From CAZHAX01 sp964530325 (GTDB taxonomy: Bacteria > Chloroflexota > Anaerolineae > B4-G1), in NCBI GenBank assembly GCA_964530325.1, contig CAZHAX010000001.1, positions 186,001-250,000 on the forward strand: 64,000 nt of DNA, written 5' to 3'. Every line of letters starts with the position of its first letter. Position 1 is the stretch's first letter. Positions 49,576 to 57,780 of this stretch are shown here, piece by piece. Under the pieces are notes generated by a model. That model saw nothing but the letters and a program-made list of their open reading frames with translations, had not been told where the DNA came from and did no database searches. The position numbers and the translations under genes were made by a program.

Positions 49576-49899
49576 CTAGCCAAGAGCTTCCCGCGCGCTC
49601 GAGGCGACTATCGCTGGTGAGGCTCTGTCCGCCAGGAGCAGACCTACGTAGTAGTCTGGCTGCTCCATTACGAGCACAACCTCGTTGCCAATCGTCACCG
49701 TGCCCCAGTCGAAGGGGCCGAGGGCGAGCGATTCGCTCGCCTGGCTCGCCGCGTTGCCAACGAAGACGGCGACAGCCCCTTCCTTGTCCGGACTGGCATC
49801 GTTGAGCTCGTGGGCCAGCACTATTCCATCACGTGCAGCTATCACCACCCCGTCCACTCCATCGATCTTGCTCAACTTGGCGGCCAATTCCTGTATCAT
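49576..49899 (-). CDS. Minimal Roadblock/LC7 protein
   Basis: 107 residues, essentially a bare Roadblock domain: LSKIDGVDGVVIAARDGIVLAHELND, VFVGNAASQASESLALGPFDWGTVTIGNE, VVLVMEQPDYYVGLLLADRASPAIVASSAREAL. It is strongly similar over its whole length to the C-terminal third of the receiver-PATAN-Roadblock protein at 50456-51514. One is probably a duplicate of the other, and they may compete for or dimerise with the same partner. Confidence 0.87.
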   Translation of the reverse strand: MIQELAAKLSKIDGVDGVVIAARDGIVLAHELNDASPDKEGAVAVFVGNAASQASESLALGPFDWGTVTIGNEVVLVMEQPDYYVGLLLADRASPAIVASSAREALG

Positions 49900-49971
49900 T
49901 CCGATGCCTCCCTTCAGCCTCCCGAGCCGTCTTGTCTGGACCGGCGCCGCCTGCCCGGATAGCGCGCTTAC

Positions 49972-50436
49972 CTAGGTCCAGAGATCGAGCACCTTCTCCA
50001 GGATGCCCTCGGTGCTCTGGGCCATGGCGGGCTCCCGCCCTGGCCCCTGCTCAGGGGATGATTGCTCTGGTATTGTCTTCCTCTTGGGTAGTTTCTTGAT
50101 CATTCGTCCCAGCTTTCGGGCGGCCACGTTGGCCGTCAGATTCACCTGCGACACGTCGGCGTGGGGAGCACACAGTATGCACAGGCAGCCCGAGCCGGAG
50201 ACCTTGACGACCAGCCGTCCGTTGCTGCAGTGGAGGTCGACTTCGCCGACGTCAGACAAGCTCACGCTCTTCAAGCCGGTGACGATTTGGGCCACGCTGG
50301 ACGCCGCGCACCCCTGTGCTGTACCGTTGCCGCTTCCGGGGGGCACCGCGACCGCGAGTAGCGCGCCATCCCCATCGCAGACGAATGAGCCAATCACTCC
50401 GTATATCGCGTTGATGTCACTCAGTATGCTGTCCAT
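49972..50436 (-). CDS. Roadblock/LC7 domain protein, subfamily with CLC-x-x-C strand
   Basis: 154 residues from the ATG at 50436 (a GTG two codons upstream is possible). INAIYGVIGSFVCDGDGALLAVAVP, DVGEVDLHCSNGRLVVKVSG, CLCILCAPHADVSQVNLTANVAARKLGRM. The three-Cys strand is CLCILC. The tail ends ILEKVLDLWT. 19 bp downstream of the receiver-PATAN-Roadblock gene. Confidence 0.85.
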   Translation of the reverse strand: MDSILSDINAIYGVIGSFVCDGDGALLAVAVPPGSGNGTAQGCAASSVAQIVTGLKSVSLSDVGEVDLHCSNGRLVVKVSGSGCLCILCAPHADVSQVNLTANVAARKLGRMIKKLPKRKTIPEQSSPEQGPGREPAMAQSTEGILEKVLDLWT

Positions 50437-50455
50437 CGCCACTCGTTCTGAGCTT

Positions 50456-51514
50456 CTAGTGCAAGGCTTGCTTGGCGCTGGCCGCTACGTTGGCGGCCGA
50501 TGCCCTCTGGTTGAGCAGCATCCCTACGAAGTAGTCTGGCCGCTCCATCAGCAGCATCTTCTCCTTGCCGAGCGCCACCGTGCCCCAACTGAAGCTGCCA
50601 AGAGACAGCGGCTTTCCCAGTTGGCCGGCGGCACCCAGCACGAGAACGGCTATGGAGCCCCTGTTTCCGGGCGCGTCATCCAACTCGTGGGCGACCACGG
50701 ACCCGTCGTGCGCAACGACGACGACCCCTGTGACACCCTGTATATCCTTGAGAGCGCTGGCCAGGTTCGCGGCTACCTGGTCACCGTCGACTTCGGTCTC
50801 ATCAGTGAGGAGCTCCAGGTCGACCAAGCCGGCCATCCCCTCGTCCATGCGGCGGGCGCCTTCCAGCAGCAGTCCGGACCAGCTGCCCTCGATCGTCCTC
50901 TTGGGAGCGGAGACGCCCATCTGCAACTCGAATTCCCCCTCTTCCCAGGTCAGGAGCTCATAGACGGCATCCGCGCCTGTTTTCTTACCCAGGGCGGCGT
51001 GGACGACGTTGCCTTCGGCGAAGTAGACCTTGCCTTCTTGGCCGGCCTGCCGGATCCGGAGTAGCGCCTCGTTCCGCTCTGCGCAGTTGATCTGCACGAT
51101 GTTGGGCAGACTCAGGCTGCGCAGGTTGCCCTGAACGACCGCGCCACCCTTCGACTCCAGGATACGGCGCACCGCCGCCACCAGGGTCTTGGCATCGAGG
51201 GGCTTCTCCAGGAACTCGCAGGCGCCAAGCTGCAGGGCCTCGACTACGTTCTCCTTCGTGCCGTAGGCCGTGAGGATTGCGACTGAGGCCCGTGGGTTGT
51301 GCTCTCTGATCGCGGCCAGAAGCTTGAGGCCGTCCATGCCGGGCATCTTCAGGTCTGTGACCACGAGGTCGAAGTCCTCGCTCCGGTACAGCTTGATCGC
51401 GCTGGCGCCGTCCGAGGCTCCCTCGACGGAGAAGCCTTCCAGCTGGAGTATCCTCTTGCACGTCTTGACCACGTTGGGTTCGTCGTCTACCACTAGAACG
51501 CGTTTCTGAGCCAT
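50456..51514 (-). CDS. Receiver - PATAN (DUF4388) - Roadblock fusion protein
   Basis: 352 residues from the ATG at 51514. Residues 1-120: complete receiver (LVVDDEPN; Asp in LVVTDLKMPGMDG; Thr in ILTAYG; Lys in FLEKPLD). Residues about 125-235: PATAN/DUF4388 domain (QGNLRSLSLPNIVQINCAERNEALLRI; EGKVYFAEGNVVHA; GADAVYELLTWEEGEFEL). Residues about 250-352: Roadblock domain nearly identical in pattern to the stand-alone protein at 49576. Phosphorylation of the receiver probably changes the Roadblock domain's interaction with the GTPase. The kinase at 53631 is a candidate donor. Confidence 0.92.
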   Translation of the reverse strand: MAQKRVLVVDDEPNVVKTCKRILQLEGFSVEGASDGASAIKLYRSEDFDLVVTDLKMPGMDGLKLLAAIREHNPRASVAILTAYGTKENVVEALQLGACEFLEKPLDAKTLVAAVRRILESKGGAVVQGNLRSLSLPNIVQINCAERNEALLRIRQAGQEGKVYFAEGNVVHAALGKKTGADAVYELLTWEEGEFELQMGVSAPKRTIEGSWSGLLLEGARRMDEGMAGLVDLELLTDETEVDGDQVAANLASALKDIQGVTGVVVVAHDGSVVAHELDDAPGNRGSIAVLVLGAAGQLGKPLSLGSFSWGTVALGKEKMLLMERPDYFVGMLLNQRASAANVAASAKQALH

Positions 51515-51552
51515 TGCCACCACTCCCTCATTCAGTCAGCTAACGCCTGCTC

Positions 51553-52581
51553 CTAGCCGTCAAGCTCCGGCGGAATGATTCCCTTTGCCACTGCCGATTC
51601 ATAGTCCAGCAGCTCTCTGTCCTCCTCGTCTCCGTAGAGGTCCTGTGCCTCGAGTTCCTTCCGGCTGGGGCCCGGAGCCGGCGCGGCGGCGGGCCTGGCC
51701 TCACCTGATGCCTCAGACAGCACCGCATCAAGCTCTGCCATCAGCGAGGAGCCGAACTCCGCGTCCAGTACCTGAGCGGGCACGCTGGCCGTGCTGTCAG
51801 CCAGCGTGTTCATCAGGCTCTCGACCGCTCTCCTGGTGTAGAGCCACACAAGCCCAATCCGGCTTGCCTGGGCCTTCCGATCGTAGACGATGGCCAGGAA
51901 GAAGTCCTCCCCCACGTTGGCGGAGTAGATCTCGTAGCGCGCACCCTCGTGGAAATTGAGGTTGATCGCATTGCCACTGCCGAAGTACTCGGCCAGCCCT
52001 CTGGCGGTAGCGAAGCCGCCTGCCAACAGCGAAAGCAGGGCAGAGGGATCCGGCCCCAGCTGGCCCCCGGCCTGTGCCAGGCGCTGGCCCAGCATGTCCG
52101 CCAGATGTATCGACTGGGCGCCGATCTCACGCCGCAGCTCCTCCAGGTGCTTGGTGATCTCCTCAAAGGTCTGATCCGAGAGGATGACCAGGCCCGGTTG
52201 GCTCATCGCCTCGTCCGGAAGAGCCCTCTGGACCGCCTTCATGAGCACGTCCACCTTGAGGGGCTTGGAGATGTATCCGGCTACACCCAGGCTGCGGGCC
52301 TCTTCCTCGATCGCGCTGCTGCCGTATGCGGTCACCAGAATCGAGCGCGTCTCCGGGCTGGAGGTCTTCACCTGCCGAATCAGCTCCAGGCCGCTGATCC
52401 CCGGCATTCTCAGGTCCGTGACCATCAGGTCCACGTCTTCCTTCGAGATGGCTTGCAGCGCCTCCTCGCCGGACTCGACTACCGTGACCCTGTAGGTCTG
52501 GTTCGAGCGCTCCAGCACCTTCTTCAGAAAGGCCGCTACCGACGGCTCGTCGTGCGCAATGAGGATGTGTTTCTGGGCCAT
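51553..52581 (-). CDS. Receiver - Roadblock fusion protein
   Basis: 342 residues from the ATG at 52581. Residues 1-120: receiver with phosphoacceptor Asp in LMVTDLRMPGISG, Thr in LVTAYG and Lys in YISKPLK; the acidic pair is partly changed (LIAHDEPS). Residues about 130-265: Roadblock-type domain related to the protein at 47769. The C-terminal about 75 residues form a Pro/Ala linker and an acidic tail (ELEAQDLYGDEEDRELLDY). First gene of the Roadblock/GTPase unit, with a promoter and a palindromic operator upstream. Confidence 0.9.
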   Translation of the reverse strand: MAQKHILIAHDEPSVAAFLKKVLERSNQTYRVTVVESGEEALQAISKEDVDLMVTDLRMPGISGLELIRQVKTSSPETRSILVTAYGSSAIEEEARSLGVAGYISKPLKVDVLMKAVQRALPDEAMSQPGLVILSDQTFEEITKHLEELRREIGAQSIHLADMLGQRLAQAGGQLGPDPSALLSLLAGGFATARGLAEYFGSGNAINLNFHEGARYEIYSANVGEDFFLAIVYDRKAQASRIGLVWLYTRRAVESLMNTLADSTASVPAQVLDAEFGSSLMAELDAVLSEASGEARPAAAPAPGPSRKELEAQDLYGDEEDRELLDYESAVAKGIIPPELDG

Positions 52582-52653
52582 TTGCCTATATCTGCTCTCG
52601 CGGAAGCAGTACCGAGCCGTTTGGCCCTGGCTTCCGTCAGCATCTCTATCAAC

Positions 52654-52693
52654 AATATAGCACAAGGGGCACGGTTTGTGGGTTCCGAGAACC
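52654..52693 (-). promoter_or_regulatory. Extended -10 promoter and palindromic operator of the Roadblock/GTPase operon
   Basis: On the minus strand TGCTATATT (52662-52654) is an extended -10. Fifteen bp further upstream, across the -35 position, lies the palindrome GGTTC-CGA-GAACC (52681-52693). A protein bound there would block or replace -35 contacts. The promoter is inside the 154-bp gap between the receiver-Roadblock gene and the OmpR-type regulator. Confidence 0.5.
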
Positions 52694-52735
52694 TCCCACA
52701 CAGGGTGCAGTTACGTTCCGGCAGGCGTAGCCTGC

Positions 52736-53584
52736 CTACTGCTTCTGATGGCTCTCGGGGGGAGGGGACGGGGCGCAGACAGCGTAGCCGCTGCCGCGCA
52801 CCGTAAGGACCACGGGGGGGTCGTCCGGGCGGGGCTCCAGCTTCTGCCGCAGACGATGGATGTGCGTCCGCAGCAAGACCCGCGCATCGCGCTCGTCGAG
52901 TTCGTAGCCTCGAATGTGCAGGACGAGCTCCCGGCAAGAGATGACCCTGTCCCGGTGGCGGATGAGATACGCCAGGATGTCGAACTCGGTTGGCGTCAGC
53001 TCGACAGGCTGGCCACGCAGCACCACGAGGCGCCTCAGGCTGTCCACAGTCACATCCGCCACTTGGAGGAAACGCTCGACCGGAGCCTGAGCATCCGGCC
53101 GCTGGGGGCTATCCCTGAGAGTGACGAGGACTCTCTCCAGGAGCTTCACCGGCTCATCGTCGTGCAACCTGCGGCTGCGCTCCGCCAGGCCGGCCTCTAC
53201 GGCTCTGGCGATTTCATCTGTGGAAGACGGCTTGAGCAGATAGTCGAAGGCGCCGTGCCGGATGGCAACGATGGCCGAATCGAGCGAGCCGTAGCCTGTG
53301 AGGATGACAAAGACCGTGTCCGGGGCCATCCTGCAGGCCCGCTGAAGAACGTCGGTCCCCTCCATGTGCGGCAGCTTGAGGTCGAGGACGACGAGATCGA
53401 AGATCTCAGATTCGATCTGATCCAACGCCGCCTTGCCTGTGGCCGCCTCACTAGCGTCGTACCCCATGTGGCGGAAGAGCCCGGTCAGCGTCCGGCGTAT
53501 AGCCTGGTCGTCGTCCACCACCAGGATTCGCGGTCGGGCCGTGGTCGAGCGCTCTAGACTCTCGGCCTGTCTTGAGGTGACCAT
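52736..53584 (-). CDS. OmpR-type response regulator with long linker
   Basis: 282 residues. Receiver (about 18-135) with complete active site (LVVDDDQ; Asp in LVVLDLKLPHMEG; ILTGYG; YLLKPSS) and a C-terminal wHTH (about 180-270: VELTPTEFDILAYLIRHRDRVISCRELV, LRTHIHRLRQKLEP, VLTVRGSGYAV). The 45-residue linker is longer than usual. The adjacent upstream gene (46 bp) is the hybrid kinase, its likely partner. It is a candidate for binding 11-bp-period direct repeats such as the GTAAC boxes. Confidence 0.92.
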   Translation of the reverse strand: MVTSRQAESLERSTTARPRILVVDDDQAIRRTLTGLFRHMGYDASEAATGKAALDQIESEIFDLVVLDLKLPHMEGTDVLQRACRMAPDTVFVILTGYGSLDSAIVAIRHGAFDYLLKPSSTDEIARAVEAGLAERSRRLHDDEPVKLLERVLVTLRDSPQRPDAQAPVERFLQVADVTVDSLRRLVVLRGQPVELTPTEFDILAYLIRHRDRVISCRELVLHIRGYELDERDARVLLRTHIHRLRQKLEPRPDDPPVVLTVRGSGYAVCAPSPPPESHQKQ

Positions 53585-53630
53585 CGCTACATCTTCCAGT
53601 CGAGCGTCCGGCCTTGCTGCGGGTATGGGT

Positions 53631-55244
53631 TCACGTCCGACCCGCAGGGATCTCAGCCTCTGCCTTCACAGGAAGCAGCACGGTGAACTCGGCTCCCTTG
53701 TCGAGTTCGCTCTCGACGGTGATCTCGCCCCCATGGCGCTCGACCACGTTGCGGCTGATGGCGAGGCCCAGCCCTGTGCCCTTCTCACGCGTGGAGAAGA
53801 ACGGCTCGAAGATGCGTTCCAGATGTGCCTCTTCGATGCCGTGCCCCGTGTCTCGGAACTTCAGCGCTACACGCCCGTCGTCCGCAACGGCGCTGGAGAC
53901 GGATACCGCGCCCCCGTCCGGCATGGCATCGACGGCGTTCAGCACCAGGTTGATGACCACCTGCTCCAGCTCATCGGGCGCTGCCACTATGCTGGGCAGG
54001 TCGGGCGCCAGGTCTCGGTGTACAGACACGTCACGATGCTGCAAGTACTTGGCAGCGAGCGTGAGGACTCGGTCGATGATGGAGTTCACGTCCGTGGGCT
54101 CCATCTCCCGCCGAGGAGGACGCGCAAACTCAAGTATGCTGGTCACCATGCCCATCAGCCGCTGGATCTCCTCATCGGCTATCTGCAGGTACTCCCTCTG
54201 CTCCTTGATCTCCAGGGGGAAGTCGAGCATCAGCTGCAGGCTGTTGTGGATGGCCTGGAGAGGGTTGTTGATCTCGTGGGCGAGCGAGGCGGCCAGGCGA
54301 CCGGTGGCTGCCAGCTTGTCGCTCTGCACCAGTTGGAGGCGGGACTGCTCGAGCAGGCTGCGCAGCTCTCGCTCCGCCTGATACAGTCGGGCGTTGGTGA
54401 TGCCAATGGCGGCGGATCCGGCCAGCGTGGCCAGCAGCTCGATGTCGTGGTGGTCGAACTCGCCGGCAGCCTTGTTGACGGCCAGGATGGCACCGATCGT
54501 GCTGTCTTTGTACGACAACGGCACCGCCAACAGGGAACGGGTGGCCTCACCTGCCAGGGCGTCTGTTCTGTCCGAGAAGCGGTCGTCGCTCCGCGCGTCC
54601 GGCACCAATGCTGGTTCGCCGCTGGACACCACCGAGCCGGCGATTCCCTCATTGGAGGCGGCGGTAGACCCGATCGAAGGGCCGGCATCGGCCCCGGCCG
54701 CGGCGGCAACCCTCAGTTCGTCCGTGCCTCTCTCGAGGAGAATCACAGCGGTCGCCTCCGCGCCCAACATGTCCCTGGCTTCCGCCATGGCCAGGTTCAA
54801 CACCTCATCCGGATCGAGAGTGGCAATCATCGCCTGAGTGGCCCGACTGAGCGCGGTGAGACGCTTGCGGAATCGGCGCCCCTCCATCGCCCGCTGCACT
54901 GTCGACCGGATGACGTCGGCGTGGAATGGCTTGGTGACGTAGTCGCAGGCACCCAAGCGGAGAGCATCTATCGCGTTCTCCACCGATGCGTAGGCTGTGA
55001 GGACTATGATCGCCACCTGAGGCGACCGGTCACGGATCTGCTTCAACACCTCCATGCCGTCCATATCGGGCAGCATCATGTCGAGGACCGCCACGCCGAA
55101 CCGCCCAGCCTCCATTGCCTTCAAGGCGTCCTTCCCGCTGGTGGCCAAGACGATCTCGTAGCCCAGGGGCGAGAGGCATTCTCTCACCAGATCGCACATC
55201 CCCCGGTCGTCGTCCAGAATGAGGACCCTGTCTTGGCTGGCCAT
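53631..55244 (-). CDS. Receiver - GAF - histidine kinase
   Basis: 537 residues, soluble. Residues 1-120: receiver (LILDDDRG; Asp in VAVLDMMLPDMDG; LTAYA; YVTKPFH). Residues about 140-300: GAF domain (DEVLNLAMAEARDMLGAEATAVILLE; SLLAVPLSYKDSTIGAILAVNK). Then HisKA with H box ASLAHEINNPLQAIHNSL, and HATPase_c (VVINLVLNAVDAMPDGG; FRDTGHGI; FEPFFSTREKGTGLGLAISRNVVERHGG). A receiver at the N-terminus of a kinase usually places it in the middle of a phosphorelay. It is co-directional with the LuxR-Kelch gene (34 bp) and the OmpR regulator (46 bp). Confidence 0.94.
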   Translation of the reverse strand: MASQDRVLILDDDRGMCDLVRECLSPLGYEIVLATSGKDALKAMEAGRFGVAVLDMMLPDMDGMEVLKQIRDRSPQVAIIVLTAYASVENAIDALRLGACDYVTKPFHADVIRSTVQRAMEGRRFRKRLTALSRATQAMIATLDPDEVLNLAMAEARDMLGAEATAVILLERGTDELRVAAAAGADAGPSIGSTAASNEGIAGSVVSSGEPALVPDARSDDRFSDRTDALAGEATRSLLAVPLSYKDSTIGAILAVNKAAGEFDHHDIELLATLAGSAAIGITNARLYQAERELRSLLEQSRLQLVQSDKLAATGRLAASLAHEINNPLQAIHNSLQLMLDFPLEIKEQREYLQIADEEIQRLMGMVTSILEFARPPRREMEPTDVNSIIDRVLTLAAKYLQHRDVSVHRDLAPDLPSIVAAPDELEQVVINLVLNAVDAMPDGGAVSVSSAVADDGRVALKFRDTGHGIEEAHLERIFEPFFSTREKGTGLGLAISRNVVERHGGEITVESELDKGAEFTVLLPVKAEAEIPAGRT

Positions 55245-55278
55245 TCACGCTCTCCTGGTTGGCAATGATCTCAGATCT

Positions 55279-56607
55279 CTACTGCTGCTGACTTACAGGT
55301 ACGTATATGCGGAAAGGCAGCGGCTCGTAGGCCTGGTTGGTTCCCAGTTCACCGCTCTCCGAGCCTCCGCCAATTGCGTAGACCGTTCCCTCCAGCACCG
55401 CCAGCCCGGGGCCGCGCCACTCGCCTACGAGAGGCGTCTCGATGGGACTCCAGGAACCATCAGATGGGCTGTACCGCTCGTTGAAGCCAAGGTAGGTTGT
55501 CTCCCCTGCCGCACCGATGGCGTAGAGCTGACCTGCCAGAGGCGCCAGACCGAGCCCCGCTCGCCCAACGGCCATGGAGGGGCAGGAACCCCAAGTTTCG
55601 GATGCGGGGTCAAATACGGAGCAGGTCCTGAGCTCCTGGCTGCCATCGTAGCCGCCGACTACGTAGATGAGGTTTCCCAGCGCGGCGGCGGAGGCGAAGG
55701 CGCGCCCGGAGTCCATAGGCACCGAACTGGACCACCGGTCGGCGTCCGGATCGTATACGTAGGTGTCCGCTGTATAGCGGCTGCCGTCCCACCCGCCGAA
55801 TAGGTATATGCGCCGATCGTAGACCGCGAGCGCGGATGCGCAGCGGGCCTCGGGCATAGCGCTGGCCTGCCGCCAGGAATCGGTCACTGGGTCGTAGACC
55901 TCGACCGAGCCCACGGGATTGGAGTCCTGGTCGCAGCCACCGGGCAAGAACACTTCCCCCTCCAGAATGGCGGCCGACACTCCGAAGACGGGCGTCGGCT
56001 TGTCGCGGCCGCGCGTCCACAGGTCGTTTGCTGGGTCGTACCGCTCGACTACGGCGGTCGGTCCGTCTTCCGTCAGACCAGCGATGGCCAGGACCTGGTG
56101 CTCCAAGCCGACTGCGGCAAGGTAGGAGCGCCTGGTGGGCATCTGGGCACGCTCCGACCAGCTCGAATCCTGCGCTACGGCCATTCCGGGCTGGGACAGG
56201 CCGCCCTGCTGCCCAAGCGGGAGCTCCGCTGCATCGTCCCCGTTCGCGCCGTTGGAGGGCCCAGTGGCCGCAAAGGATGCAGCCACCAGCAGTGCTGCAG
56301 CCACGAGCGTCACCCGTCTCCAGCCTGGCAGGGGCGCCGCGATAGACGCGGGCCGGCCGGGCCCAACCTTCCCTGCCTCCTCCGGAAGGGCCCCCTTCAG
56401 GCGGACTATGCCTTCCCGCACCGCTATGACGGTAGCCTCTGTGCGCGATTCGGCGTTCAGCTTGCCGAACACGTTGCGCAGGTGCACTTTCACCGTGTTA
56501 GCGCTGATTCCGAGGCGGTAAGCGATCTCCCGGTTGGTGACGCCTGTGGCCACCATCTCCAGGATCTCGATCTCGCGCTGGGTCAGGGATTCGCGCAGCT
56601 CGTCCAT
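55279..56607 (-). CDS. LuxR HTH - transmembrane - Kelch propeller protein (membrane-tethered regulator)
   Basis: 442 residues from the ATG at 56607. Residues 4-65 are a complete LuxR-type HTH (LTQREIEILEMVATGVTNREIAYRLGIS, NTVKVHLRNVFGKL). A Pro/Gly linker leads to one membrane helix (about 93-113: RRVTLVAAALLVAASFAA), and the remaining 330 residues are Kelch blades, six by my count (repeats of GG, then [YV]-DP..D.W, e.g. SVEVYDPVTDSWRQ, RIYLFGGWDGSRYTADTYVYDP, LIYVVGGYDGSQEL). The HTH should be cytoplasmic and the propeller extracellular, as in ToxR/CadC-like one-component regulators. Ends FRIYVPVSQQQ. Confidence 0.9.
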   Translation of the reverse strand: MDELRESLTQREIEILEMVATGVTNREIAYRLGISANTVKVHLRNVFGKLNAESRTEATVIAVREGIVRLKGALPEEAGKVGPGRPASIAAPLPGWRRVTLVAAALLVAASFAATGPSNGANGDDAAELPLGQQGGLSQPGMAVAQDSSWSERAQMPTRRSYLAAVGLEHQVLAIAGLTEDGPTAVVERYDPANDLWTRGRDKPTPVFGVSAAILEGEVFLPGGCDQDSNPVGSVEVYDPVTDSWRQASAMPEARCASALAVYDRRIYLFGGWDGSRYTADTYVYDPDADRWSSSVPMDSGRAFASAAALGNLIYVVGGYDGSQELRTCSVFDPASETWGSCPSMAVGRAGLGLAPLAGQLYAIGAAGETTYLGFNERYSPSDGSWSPIETPLVGEWRGPGLAVLEGTVYAIGGGSESGELGTNQAYEPLPFRIYVPVSQQQ

Positions 56608-56928
56608 GCCTTCATGCGGTCCGCCTAGCGGGGCTCGGGAAGAGTGCCATCCCGTGTGGCGCCGGCGGGCACTGCCGGGCTCCCCATAAAGACGGGCAGG
56701 AAACGGGTTCTTGCGAGAGCGATTATAGCACACGGGTCGCTGCGGGCAAGAGCCTGGCTGCTTCTGCCCCGCGAGTTGCCGCCGACGGCCCTCCCGGCGG
56801 CCACCAGCCGTCTTGCGCCTGTCAGTTGCGCTCGACCACAGAGTGGGACCTCGCCCGGCGCACGGCCAGCGGTGCACACAGGGCAGGCCTGTCCTGGCAC
56901 TCCATGCTATGATCGTGCGCGCGGCCGG
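56608..56928. promoter_or_regulatory. 321-bp intergenic region with promoter of the LuxR-Kelch operon
   Basis: On the minus strand TTGCCC (56749-56744), 16 bp, then TATAAT (56727-56722), the latter extended by TGC, gives a promoter about 115 nt upstream of the LuxR-Kelch start. The rest of this gap (the 3' side of the GDPD gene) shows no convincing small gene or RNA. Confidence 0.6.
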
Positions 56929-57780
56929 TCAGTCGAGATGGACCGGAGTCGCGCAAGCGTTGTCAAACCAAGCCCCTGGTCCTTGCGCAGATGCCTCGCC
57001 GCGACGCCCTGGCCTGTCAGGCGGCCCCAGGCTCTCCTGCAGCAGCGCCCTCAGCACTTGAGGTAGGTTCGTTATGATGCCGTTGACGCCCAATCCGATC
57101 AGGCGGCGCATCTCGGCTGGCTCATCCACGGTCCAGGCCTGCACTTGCATCCTGCGGCGCCGGGCCCGGCTGATGTACAACCGGTCGATGACCGTATGCT
57201 CAGGGTGGATAGCCGATACCGCGAGCAGCGACCCGAGCAGCATGAGTAGCCGCTGGCAGGGGAAGGCGTGGCTGGCCAGCATCCCGAGCTGGAGGTGCGG
57301 CGCCAGCCTCTTGGTCTGCAGCAGCGCGAACGGGTTGAAGGAGGAGATGAGTACGGAGCTGCCCAATCTGAGCCTCTCTACCTCTGCCACGGCAGCGGCG
57401 GGCAGCCGGGTGTCGAGCGCGGAGGTGCTCTTGAGCTCGAGGTTCAGCAGCAGGCGATCCTTGGCCCACGTCAGCAGCTCCTCCAGCGTGGGTATCTGCT
57501 CGCGGCGATAAGCAGCGTCGAACTGGCTGCCCACGTCGATTGCCTTCAATTGCTCCAGAGTCAAGTCTGCGACGCGAGGGTTGCTGCCGTCAGGCAGCAA
57601 GACGGTGGAGTCGTGAATCACCACGGGAACGCCATCGCCGGAGAGGCGCACGTCGAACTCGACTCCGTCCGCGCCGAGCTCGTACGCCTTGCGCACGGCA
57701 GACAGGGTGTTGGGTGGGGCGACGCTGCTGGCACCGCGGTGCGCGATGTTGAGCACCCGCCCGTCGCCAACGGCGCCCAT
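56929..57780 (-). CDS. Glycerophosphodiester phosphodiesterase
   Basis: 283 residues from the ATG at 57780, whose A is the last base of the upstream stop codon (TGATG), so translation is coupled to the AAA ATPase gene. GDPD TIM barrel motifs: VLNIAHRGASSVAPPNTLSAVRKAYELGADGVEFDVRLS, VPVVIHDSTV, LLLNLELKS and VQAWTVDEPAEMRRLIGLGVNGIITN. Both catalytic His (HRG and HD) and metal Glu/Asp are present. Hydrolyses glycerophosphodiesters to glycerol-3-phosphate. No signal peptide: the enzyme is cytoplasmic. Confidence 0.93.
   Translation of the reverse strand: MGAVGDGRVLNIAHRGASSVAPPNTLSAVRKAYELGADGVEFDVRLSGDGVPVVIHDSTVLLPDGSNPRVADLTLEQLKAIDVGSQFDAAYRREQIPTLEELLTWAKDRLLLNLELKSTSALDTRLPAAAVAEVERLRLGSSVLISSFNPFALLQTKRLAPHLQLGMLASHAFPCQRLLMLLGSLLAVSAIHPEHTVIDRLYISRARRRRMQVQAWTVDEPAEMRRLIGLGVNGIITNLPQVLRALLQESLGPPDRPGRRGEASAQGPGAWFDNACATPVHLD

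Noticed and set aside
53433..55268. 611-codon open plus-strand frame
   Set aside because: Antisense to the receiver-GAF-kinase gene, which has complete motifs.
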